A stretch of 8,867 nucleotides of DNA from NCBI GenBank assembly GCA_022447165.1, contig JAKVBR010000063.1, positions 1-8,867 on the forward strand. Direction: 5' to 3'. Source of the stretch: Phycisphaerales bacterium (lineage in GTDB: Bacteria; Planctomycetota; Phycisphaerae; Phycisphaerales; SM1A02). Of the stretch, positions 1 through 4,861 are shown piece after piece. Within the stretch, counting starts at the first letter, position 1. Each line of letters opens with the position of its first letter. The notes below the pieces were generated by a model that did not search any database, was not told the origin of the DNA, and was given only the letters and a program-made list of their open reading frames with translations. Both the position numbers and the translations under genes were made by a program.

Positions 1-979
1 ACGTCAGCCGGTTTCGGTGCGTTCTGAACTGTTCACTTCGTTCGTTGAATGTTCCCCCACCTTCAGTTTCGTAATAGTGCCTTGCACCCTTCAACTGCCC
101 TACAATTGTAATGAGGATCTCATTTAATCCCATAGTCATGTACTCAGGGGCATGTCTATTCACAGAAACAGCAACAGGAACATCTCTCAGTTCAAGCGAA
201 TGCCTCCTTTCATCATCGAGATTTGCCAATGCTTCTCTCGCTTCATTCCAAAATGTTGCGTACTCAGGCGAGGCAAGTTTGCGAATCCAAATCACTTCTT
301 CTCGTGTGTAAGGCGCAATACCCAATTCAACAAATGATTTCCTTAGGTCTTGTAAATATGCATCATCTTCAGCGATCTCCGCATTTTCCAGCAAGGCAAC
401 AATACGGTCACGCTCCCCTACTCGATGAAGGAGTTCGAGACACCTTGAGCGATATGATTGTTTCCATGATTGGCTTGAATGGACCAGCGTGTTAAAAACT
501 AAGTTGACGACTTCTTCGTTGCCAACCATTTCGACGAGTGCAAGATACTCTGGTCGTTCTTGTTCAGTTTGAACCATCATCGTTGGGGACGCCCAAGAAC
601 TGATGAGCCCTTCACGTAGTTCAGTGATGTTGTTGCTACCAATCCAATCACAGACCTCAACAAGCCACGTCCAGTTGTTCAATCGTGGCAATTGTTGCCT
701 CAGTGTTCTGATGACGCCTTGCCGGTCAACGCTCCATAAGCGTTCAAGAGCAGCCATACGAACCTCGTTGGTGTAACCCGGTTTCCAAAGAAGCGGCATG
801 AGGAGCTTTTGGAATGACTCGCTTGAGAGTCCGCCCTCAGCTTGAAGTTGATTCATCGCCTTTAGTTGAACCCTTGGGGAACGACCTGTCTCTTGAAGAA
901 CTTTAATCGGATTAGACACTTGCTGAGAACCGCATGAAGTAAGTATGAACAGAATGATAAATAATCTATTAACTTTCAT
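1..979 (-). CDS. Lipoprotein with helical-repeat-like N-terminal half, 3' end beyond window (partial)
   Basis: An uninterrupted frame of 326 codons reads from ATG at 979 to the left edge, so the C-terminus is missing. The N-terminus (MKVNRLFIILFILTSCGS) is a lipoprotein signal peptide: K2 and R5, a hydrophobic stretch, then lipobox L13-T-S-C16, so the mature protein should be lipid-anchored at Cys16. The next ~100 residues read like short amphipathic helical pairs of the HEAT type ('RVQLKAMNQL', 'EVRMAALERL'), but I did not score them. The rest is soluble, rich in Glu, Arg and Leu, and matches no family I recognise. The gene is divergent from nfu across a 75-bp gap. A possible -10 (TACAAT on the minus strand, plus positions 986-991) lies just upstream of the start, next to a Fur-like dyad at 1002-1018. 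The reading frame and lipobox are clear; function is unknown. Confidence 0.82.
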   Translation of the reverse strand, partial: MKVNRLFIILFILTSCGSQQVSNPIKVLQETGRSPRVQLKAMNQLQAEGGLSSESFQKLLMPLLWKPGYTNEVRMAALERLWSVDRQGVIRTLRQQLPRLNNWTWLVEVCDWIGSNNITELREGLISSWASPTMMVQTEQERPEYLALVEMVGNEEVVNLVFNTLVHSSQSWKQSYRSRCLELLHRVGERDRIVALLENAEIAEDDAYLQDLRKSFVELGIAPYTREEVIWIRKLASPEYATFWNEAREALANLDDERRHSLELRDVPVAVSVNRHAPEYMTMGLNEILITIVGQLKGARHYYETEGGGTFNERSEQFRTHRNRLT

Positions 980-1001
980 AGAAACATTGTACTAAAGCCT
1001 A

Positions 1002-1018
1002 TTGAGACTCATTCTCAA
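1002..1018. promoter_or_regulatory. Fur-box-like inverted repeat in the lipoprotein/nfu divergent promoter
   Basis: TTGAGACTCATTCTCAA is a near-perfect dyad centred on 1010. It differs at one position from the 7-1-7 Fur-type pattern TGAGAAT-N-ATTCTCA with its flanking T and A. It lies about 37 bp upstream of the nfu start and 23 bp upstream of the divergent lipoprotein start, beside a candidate minus-strand -10. Iron control of an Fe-S carrier gene would make biological sense. The match is by eye; no other Fur site is in the window for comparison. Confidence 0.4.
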
Positions 1019-1054
1019 CATATTATTTCGTGGAATTAGATAATATTCACAACA

Positions 1055-1300
1055 ATGATGACTGAACAAAACGTCCAATTCACTGCTGTAGCAGAAGTCC
1101 TTGAACTTATTCGACCCTCTATCCAAGCAGATGGAGGAGATGTCGAGCTCGTCTCAGTTGATCACGAAGGCGTTGTGACAGTGAAGTTTAAAGGCGCGTG
1201 CATCAATTGCCCATCGATGGACATGACGCTACAAGGTGGTATTGAGACGATGCTGAAAGAACGCATTCCATCAATCACGCACGTTCAAGTCGCAGAATAA
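1055..1300 (+). CDS. nfu: Nfu/NifU C-terminal-domain Fe-S cluster carrier
   Basis: This 81-residue protein consists of the Nfu (NifU C-terminal) domain alone, which holds a transient 4Fe-4S cluster between two subunits and passes it to apo-proteins in the cytoplasm. Family hallmarks are plain: 'IRPSIQADGGDVELV' at residues 19-33 and the cluster-binding motif C49-I-N-C52 in 'GACINCPSMDMTLQGGIE'. The usual Ser after CPS is Met here. Length fits stand-alone Nfu proteins, which lack the N-terminal U-type scaffold and A-type domains. Translation may start at the first ATG (1055) or the adjacent second one (1058); neither has a convincing Shine-Dalgarno sequence. The nearest neighbours are a divergent lipoprotein and, 162 nt downstream, the separately promoted csrA, so it is probably monocistronic. 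A Fur-like dyad upstream suggests iron regulation. Confidence 0.93.
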   Translation: MMTEQNVQFTAVAEVLELIRPSIQADGGDVELVSVDHEGVVTVKFKGACINCPSMDMTLQGGIETMLKERIPSITHVQVAE

Positions 1301-1362
1301 GCCCTAAAACAACCCTTTATGAGCACAACACTTAGGTCAACCCTACTCAGGGTAGATTTGCA

Positions 1363-1392
1363 TTGACAACGCATGCAGTCCTTTGGTAGGAT
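1363..1392 (+). promoter_or_regulatory. Sigma70-type promoter of csrA
   Basis: A perfect -35 TTGACA (1363-1368) is followed after 18 bp by TAGGAT (1387-1392), a 4/6 match to TATAAT. Transcription would begin near 1399 and give a leader of about 64 nt before the csrA ATG. The upstream in-frame ATG at 1373 lies inside this promoter, which supports the shorter csrA start. Confidence 0.55.
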
Positions 1393-1398
1393 GAGTGC

Positions 1399-1462
1399 TG
1401 GTGGTTCGCGTAGGCTGCGCGAAATTTCTTATGAAAGAAAAAGCGGCAGGAGGTCCGCAACG
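1399..1462 (+). promoter_or_regulatory. Structured csrA 5' leader
   Basis: From the predicted transcription start to the csrA ATG there are three small hairpins in a row. TTCGCG (1405-1410) pairs with CGCGAA (1418-1423). TTTCTT (1425-1430) pairs with AAGAAA (1435-1440). GCGG (1443-1446) pairs with CCGC (1455-1458). The last one holds the ribosome binding site. Stems are short and were paired by eye, with no energy calculation. Confidence 0.4.
1443..1458 (+). promoter_or_regulatory. csrA Shine-Dalgarno in a GGA-loop hairpin, candidate CsrA autoregulatory site
   Basis: GCGG-CAGGAGGT-CCGC is a 4-bp stem with an 8-nt loop. The loop contains the strong Shine-Dalgarno AGGAGG (1448-1453), 9 nt before ATG 1463. 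CsrA dimers are known to bind A(N)GGA in hairpin loops and often cover the ribosome binding site of their targets, including csrA itself. The arrangement therefore suggests translational self-repression. It is an inference from sequence only. Confidence 0.5.
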
Positions 1463-1678
1463 ATGCTAGTAATTACGAGAAGAGAAGGGGAAGAGGTTGT
1501 TATTGGGGATCCGGCAAATCCGCTTGGGGTAGTTCGAATTGCATCAATCAAGGGCGACAGGGTTCGTATTGCTATGGATTTTCCAAGAGAAGTCGCAGTA
1601 CACCGAAAGGAAGTCGCTTCTCAAATCGCAACATCCGGCCCAGCGATTGCTGGAAAAATCAGACCCGTTACAGAATAA
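1463..1678 (+). CDS. csrA: Carbon storage regulator CsrA/RsmA
   Basis: This is a 71-residue RNA-binding post-transcriptional regulator that dimerises and binds GGA motifs near ribosome binding sites. It opens with 'MLVITRREGEEVVIG' and contains 'IKGDRVRIAMDFPREVAVHRKEV'-type core strands (residues 29-51). The two arginines that contact RNA in E. coli CsrA (R6 and R44) match R6 and R48 here. The offset of four comes from an insertion in the turn after 'VIG' (residues 16-22, DPANPLG). The C-terminal tail (52-71) is not a Ser/Gln tail as in E. coli. The start at 1463 is chosen because the family begins with ML(V/I)(L/I)(T/S)R and an AGGAGG lies 9 nt upstream; an in-frame ATG at 1373 would overlap the promoter. 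Downstream comes a cluster of hairpins and then convergent mraZ. Known targets cannot be inferred from the window. Confidence 0.94.
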   Translation: MLVITRREGEEVVIGDPANPLGVVRIASIKGDRVRIAMDFPREVAVHRKEVASQIATSGPAIAGKIRPVTE

Positions 1679-1716
1679 AAAGAGCTTGCGGCACGTGGTG
1701 GGTCATGCCGCAAGCT
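1676..1716 (-). terminator. Rho-independent terminator for the mraZ unit (minus strand)
   Basis: AGCTTGCGGCA (1683-1693) and TGCCGCAAGCT (1706-1716) form a perfect 11-bp stem around a 12-nt loop. Read on the minus strand it is followed by CTTTTTATT, a U-tract encoded by the A-run over the csrA stop codon. In the plus direction no T-run follows, so its main job is probably to stop transcripts coming from mraZ. Confidence 0.7.
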
Positions 1717-1722
1717 AAGGGA

Positions 1723-1750
1723 AGGTTGGCCGGTTAAGCCCGACCGACTT
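1723..1750. other. Central imperfect stem-loop between csrA and mraZ
   Basis: Positions 1723-1733 can pair with 1740-1750 around a 6-nt loop. In the plus-strand RNA there are eight Watson-Crick pairs, two G-U pairs and one C-A mismatch. On the minus strand the two wobbles become mismatches, so the fold suits a csrA-sense transcript better. It sits between two stronger hairpins. No T-tract follows on either strand, so it is not a terminator by itself. Confidence 0.35.
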
Positions 1751-1758
1751 GAGGAAGA

Positions 1759-1793
1759 GCTCTCGGCTATGCTTATAACCGAGAGCCAAGTTT
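1759..1793 (+). terminator. Probable terminator hairpin downstream of csrA
   Basis: GCTCTCGG (1759-1766) pairs with CCGAGAGC (1779-1786). Three further A-T pairs lie inside after one C-A mismatch, with a 4-nt loop (1771-1774). Plus-strand continuation is CAAGTTTGGGTT, a weak T-tract. It is the last of three hairpins and ends just before the stop of the convergent small ORF. On the minus strand the mismatch becomes a G-U pair, so it could also fold in the mraZ transcript. Confidence 0.45.
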
Positions 1794-1796
1794 GGG

Positions 1797-1964
1797 TTAG
1801 TACCGCGCGTCCGTGCTGGTACCATTCCTGAACAGAGTCGTCCCTGACTCATGAAAAACAGCAAATTGCTGCGTGTTTGTTAACGAGAAAGCGGTGTCAT
1901 CCTTGACAGCAACTTTGTCGAAATCGAAGCGTCCTTGCTTCGCGTGAAACAACTGTGGTGTCAT
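1797..1964 (-). CDS. Small 55-residue ORF translationally coupled to mraZ
   Basis: Its ATG overlaps the mraZ stop as ATGA (1961-1964), the classic sign of translational coupling, and it ends in TAA at 1797-1799. The predicted protein starts MTPQLFHAKQGRFDFDKVAV and ends NGTSTDARY. It is soluble-looking, with no Cys, no membrane segment and no motif I recognise. Codon choice looks ordinary for the window, but 55 codons is too few to prove coding. Normally rsmH (mraW) follows mraZ; here this ORF takes that place and then come the terminator hairpins, so mraZ and this ORF would be the whole unit. It could instead be a structured 3' untranslated region, since short inverted repeats such as GAGTC...GACTC occur within it. 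Confidence 0.45.
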   Translation of the reverse strand: MTPQLFHAKQGRFDFDKVAVKDDTAFSLTNTQQFAVFHESGTTLFRNGTSTDARY

Positions 1965-2428
1965 GCTCCATCTCCTTGGTCTCTGCCCTGTTTGCGAGCC
2001 CTGAGCATGATTTCTTTGAGTTTGGATAATTTCTCTTCCCGCATTTGATTCCATGATTCTGGATTGCGAAGTTCGAGATGGTCTCTCACGCCGAGGATGA
2101 CTGCTTGCTTGGAAATGCCTGCTAGCGCTAAGAGCGCGTCTGGCAATCGTATCCGCCCTGCCTTGTCGAGTTCGATTCGCCTCGATTGCGAGAACAGTAC
2201 TTGCTCGAAGTCCATGACATCTTCGTCTGGAAGGAGTGATTGCTCGAATGACATCGCCATGTTTACAAATGTCTGTTCCGGCCAAAGCCAAATTGCTGCG
2301 TTCGGACCAGGTGCTGCATAGACGATGTTTGGTGCTGGACCAGTTGCAAAGCCACTCCGCATGTCCGAGGGTATCGAAATGCGCAGTTTCTCGTCGATAG
2401 ATCGTTCTGATTCGCCTGTAAACAACAT
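1961..2428 (-). CDS. mraZ: MraZ, transcriptional regulator of the division/cell-wall type
   Basis: This is a 155-residue DNA-binding protein with two SpoVT/AbrB-like (MraZ) domains. The first begins 'MLFTGESERSIDEKLRISIP' (residues 1-20), matching the family's M-F-x-G-E...DEKGR(L/I)xIP signature. The second is at about 83-127: 'IELDKAGRIRLPDALL', then 'ILGVRDHLELRNPESW'. MraZ forms ring oligomers that bind tandem TGGGN repeats upstream of its own gene and repress the dcw cluster in species studied. The same boxes are present 33-57 nt upstream of this start. The start is well fixed by the family N-terminus although no Shine-Dalgarno is visible. Oddities: Leu replaces the usual Gly in the first 'DEKGR' motif, and the gene is not followed by rsmH or other dcw genes but by a 55-codon ORF and a terminator. 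Targets elsewhere cannot be judged from this window. Confidence 0.92.
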   Translation of the reverse strand: MLFTGESERSIDEKLRISIPSDMRSGFATGPAPNIVYAAPGPNAAIWLWPEQTFVNMAMSFEQSLLPDEDVMDFEQVLFSQSRRIELDKAGRIRLPDALLALAGISKQAVILGVRDHLELRNPESWNQMREEKLSKLKEIMLRARKQGRDQGDGA

Positions 2429-2450
2429 AAGTGTGAGCGTGAATTGCCAT

Positions 2451-2485
2451 ATCCAATCGTCCCCACATTACCCCACCTTTTCCCA
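2451..2485 (-). promoter_or_regulatory. MraZ operator: phased TGGGN boxes
   Basis: On the minus strand, TGGGA (2481-2485), TGGGG (2471-2475) and TGGGG (2461-2465) lie exactly 10 bp apart. A fourth degenerate box, TGGAT (2451-2455), keeps the phase. Direct TGGGN repeats with 5-nt spacers are the established MraZ binding site. They overlap the candidate mraZ promoter, so autorepression is the natural reading. Confidence 0.78.
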
Positions 2486-2493
2486 TTTTGCAA
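2465..2493 (-). promoter_or_regulatory. Candidate mraZ promoter
   Basis: On the minus strand TTGCAA (2493-2488) is followed after 17 bp by TAATGT (2470-2465). The -35 is a good match and the -10 is weak. The predicted start lies near 2458, about 30 nt before the ATG. The spacer is made almost wholly of MraZ boxes, consistent with repression by occlusion. Confidence 0.4.
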
Positions 2494-2577
2494 CACTTTC
2501 TCAAAAAAAGTTCATGAAGTTGGTTCTCGGACGTGGCATCTTGCCGATTCTGTGACATCCTAAGTGCAGGTATATCA

Positions 2578-2598
2578 ATAACTTCCGAGTTATATATT
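2578..2598 (+). promoter_or_regulatory. Short dyad and -10-like element upstream of the flavin reductase gene
   Basis: ATAACT-TCCG-AGTTAT (2578-2593) is a perfect 6-bp inverted repeat next to TATATT (2593-2598), a -10-like hexamer. If the hexamer is used, transcription would begin only about 9 nt before ATG 2614, which would leave almost no leader. No good -35 is visible. The rest of the 185-bp gap holds the mraZ control region and nothing else I can support. Confidence 0.25.
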
Positions 2599-2613
2599 GC
2601 GCGATAAAACCAG

Positions 2614-3165
2614 ATGACAGAAATTACTCCCGATACACAAACTATCCACAATGCGTTGCGGTGCCTCCCCGCTTCGACATTCGTTTTGACCTGCGCGCAT
2701 GACCAATTCAGAGGTGGTTTAATCACAAGATGGGTTCAACGATGTAGTGATGAGCCCCCAATGCTTGTTGTTGCAATCAAAAAGGGGCAAGCCCTAGAAC
2801 CAATGCTCCGAGACGCTCGTGCATTCGCGCTCTGCATGGTGCCCAATGGTGATCGGCGAATGATTCGTTTGTTTGGTAGACAACATGAACCAGATGACGA
2901 TCCATTTCTCGCAGCCCCAATCACAACTGCTGTGACTGGCATGCCTATTCTCACGCAGTCGCTTGCTTGGTTTGACTGCCTTCTTGAGGGACACCTCTCC
3001 CCTGACTCAGACTCTCGTCTTTATCTTGGACAAGTCGTTGCAGCACATGTACACCCAACCGTGAGTAATTCGATGTTTGATAGTAACAATTCGGTTACGC
3101 CACCTTCGCATGACGACCTCTCAGAGAAGCGACAACGAAAAGTGAAATCAAAATCGAGCACTTGA
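2614..3165 (+). CDS. Flavin-reductase-like FMN-binding split-barrel protein
   Basis: This 183-residue protein carries a flavin reductase-like (split-barrel FMN-binding) domain at about residues 12-148. Visible family features are 'LPASTFVLTC' (18-27), the segment leading to 'DEPPMLVVAIKKGQ' (46-59), 'ARAFALCMV' (68-76), 'MPILTQSLAWFDCLLEG' (110-126) and 'LYLGQVVAAHV' (136-146). Such proteins bind FMN and either reduce free flavin with NAD(P)H for a partner monooxygenase or bind flavin in unrelated redox roles; the sequence does not decide which. The last ~35 residues form a polar, Ser/Lys-rich tail outside the domain. No Shine-Dalgarno sequence is seen; an AT-rich -10-like element lies close upstream. 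The gene diverges from mraZ. Its 3' end overlaps the convergent glycosyltransferase-like gene by 18 bp, so the tail is encoded opposite that protein's C-terminus. Confidence 0.85.
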   Translation: MTEITPDTQTIHNALRCLPASTFVLTCAHDQFRGGLITRWVQRCSDEPPMLVVAIKKGQALEPMLRDARAFALCMVPNGDRRMIRLFGRQHEPDDDPFLAAPITTAVTGMPILTQSLAWFDCLLEGHLSPDSDSRLYLGQVVAAHVHPTVSNSMFDSNNSVTPPSHDDLSEKRQRKVKSKSST

Positions 3166-4206
3166 AGGTAACCGCATCAAGAACCCATCCACAAACCGTG
3201 TGGGAGAAGTCACCGCGCGGATTCTGTGCGCTAGTTCAAGTGCACTTTGTATGACTTCATCCCGCTGTTGATCGAATGCATTAATCCAAGCCGTAACATC
3301 GATCTCATCAGATGCCCACGCAACGCGCTTCCCGATCGTTGGAATTGAGTGTACCGCGTGGTTTGTGGTGACTGCTAACGGTATGCCTTCCCATGCGACT
3401 CGCAACACATCGAGTACTCCATGACTCTCAACATACTCAGGCGTTTCAGGAACCCAAACAGCATCTGCAGCGTGAAGTACGTCGACTTGTCTGAAATGTG
3501 GCGGAAACAACACCACTTCATTGTGCATTGCCATTTGAGACAACTGTCCCATGAGTTCTGACTGAAACTGATACTGTTCCGGAAGCACAAGTTTTACAGT
3601 TTTACCTGCACATTCCAACCGCATCAACATTTCAATGATGCCCTGTGGAGAAGCGTACTTGCCTATACAACTCACAAGCAATTCATGCGAAACACCGAGT
3701 TGGTTTCGCGAAAGCGTCCGATCTAAAATGAGCGAGAAAGGCCGTAACCCAATGAGCGGCTCACATATATCAATGGATGCAATAGTGCGAGCTCTTAACA
3801 GAGACGCAGTAGCAACACTTGGAGTCATGATTGTCATTTTGTTTGAGACAAGCTCAATGTCATGCTCAATGTCATCAACGTAGCAGATTTTAGTTTTTGT
3901 TGTATCAACGCATGAAAGCGCTGCAGCCGTTCGATACCCCCAACCATACAGCACATGTTGGTGCTTTGCATTTGAATCGAGTAGCGCACCGATTCGGCTT
4001 GCAAGCGTCCTTGATTGATTCTCAACACCTGAGATATTGCCAATAACATTGAGCCCATACGATCGAAATTGTTTTGTTTCTTCCTCAGAACCCAACACAA
4101 CAATCTCATGACCGCCACCGATATGCTGGCAGACGAGTCGGAGTAATCCTATGAGTTCAGAAGAAGTCGATGGACTTGAGGGAGCAATGAAGTGAAGTGC
4201 AGTCAC
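3148..4206 (-). CDS. Divergent GT-B (GT4-like) glycosyltransferase-like protein
   Basis: This 352-residue protein has the look of a two-domain GT-B fold. The N-terminal part has 'LRLVCQHIGGGHEIVVLGS' (22-40) and 'HVLYGWGYRTAAAL' (84-97). The C-terminal nucleotide-sugar-type domain runs from about 174, with 'ELLVSCIGKYASPQGI', 'KTVKLVLPEQYQ' and 'VLHAADAVWVPETPEYVESHG' (243-263), ending in 'AWEGIPLAVT' (271-280). In typical GT4 enzymes the block before G-x-P carries a conserved Glu (EAMAxGxP). Here the aligned residue is Arg269 (LRVAWEGIP), so the active site is altered or differently arranged. The start is GTG at 4206, four nt after the stop of the upstream lipoprotein gene, so it is the last gene of a four-gene operon. 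Donor and acceptor are unknown, and a non-catalytic role is possible. Confidence 0.72.
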   Translation of the reverse strand: MTALHFIAPSSPSTSSELIGLLRLVCQHIGGGHEIVVLGSEEETKQFRSYGLNVIGNISGVENQSRTLASRIGALLDSNAKHQHVLYGWGYRTAAALSCVDTTKTKICYVDDIEHDIELVSNKMTIMTPSVATASLLRARTIASIDICEPLIGLRPFSLILDRTLSRNQLGVSHELLVSCIGKYASPQGIIEMLMRLECAGKTVKLVLPEQYQFQSELMGQLSQMAMHNEVVLFPPHFRQVDVLHAADAVWVPETPEYVESHGVLDVLRVAWEGIPLAVTTNHAVHSIPTIGKRVAWASDEIDVTAWINAFDQQRDEVIQSALELAHRIRAVTSPTRFVDGFLMRLPSSARF

Positions 4207-4210
4207 AGCA

Positions 4211-4861
4211 TCACTTTCGCTTTAGGTTTTCCCCAAGTCGACCTGTGTAATGCAAGTAGAACATTTCAGCAACATTTTTCCCAAGTTCCTTTGAAAGTTC
4301 CTCAGCAAGTTTACGCATCTCTGAAATTGAATGGACGTTATAGGGATCCACCTTGCTGAGCGTAGAAACAACTGGGTACGATGCGTCATTAACTGGGAAC
4401 AATCGCTCCTTGTTTTCAACATCGATCACGCGAACTCTGCAATTGGCAACTGGATTTGCTGTTTGACCATCTGTCGTCAAAGCAAAAGCTGTCATTTCGA
4501 CATAAATCACCGTGGATGCCCCGACTGCTTTACCAAGTTCACCGATTGAAAGAATGTTTCCATAACGATCTTTTGTTGCGCTAACACGCATGATGTCCTG
4601 AGGTGAAATCAACGTCGTAACTACATCTTCTTTCAGTAACAGTTCAGTAATTTTATCTGCGACAACCCTTCGCAATCGACTCGGATGAAGCAAGTTTCGA
4701 CGGTCATCAACAAAGACTGCTGTTGGAACATCTGGCAAAACAAAGACGGCTTCTTGCTGTGGTTCTTCAGAAAGAATGTAACTTGCCCCTGCCATCAAGT
4801 TGCAACTTTGCAATAAACAACCGACAAGGCAAACCAAAACCGCTACGCAAAGACGAATCAT
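4211..4861 (-). CDS. Lipoprotein B of a tandem paralogous pair
   Basis: This 216-residue protein has a lipoprotein signal peptide ending in L17-Q-S-C20, followed by Asn21. The mature part has an alternating strand/helix pattern: 'PTAVFVDDRR' (46-55), a helix around 'VVADKITELLLKEDV' (66-80), 'ISPQDIM' (85-91), 'SIGELGKAVGASTVIYVEM' (105-123) and 'CRVRVIDVENKE' (141-152). The end is 'VAEMFYLHYTG' (197-207). The pattern recalls the TolB-N/CsgG-type alpha/beta domain of envelope lipoproteins, but that is fold-level inference only. It is clearly related to the next gene upstream. Start: ATG at 4861 overlaps the stop of that gene as ATGA, with GGAG eight nt upstream (4870-4873). It is third in a DUF2752-lipoprotein-lipoprotein-glycosyltransferase operon. 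I recognise no named family. Confidence 0.86.
   Translation of the reverse strand: MIRLCVAVLVCLVGCLLQSCNLMAGASYILSEEPQQEAVFVLPDVPTAVFVDDRRNLLHPSRLRRVVADKITELLLKEDVVTTLISPQDIMRVSATKDRYGNILSIGELGKAVGASTVIYVEMTAFALTTDGQTANPVANCRVRVIDVENKERLFPVNDASYPVVSTLSKVDPYNVHSISEMRKLAEELSKELGKNVAEMFYLHYTGRLGENLKRK

Noticed and set aside
111..495. Three overlapping plus-strand ORFs near the left end
   Set aside because: They lie opposite a continuous minus-strand lipoprotein frame with a clear signal peptide, and their products look like random reverse-complement translation.
1340..1353. ACCCT-ACTC-AGGGT hairpin downstream of nfu as a terminator
   Set aside because: It has only a 5-bp stem and no T-tract follows. 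It may help end the nfu transcript but cannot be supported.
1373..1462. N-terminal extension giving a 101-residue CsrA from ATG 1373
   Set aside because: It lies inside the TTGACA/TAGGAT promoter and would read through the leader. The family start MLVITR at 1463 has an AGGAGG nearby.
1797..2726. 309-codon minus-strand frame across mraZ
   Set aside because: Most of it is an out-of-frame shadow of mraZ and its upstream region. Only the last 55 codons, after the mraZ stop, are kept as a possible small gene.
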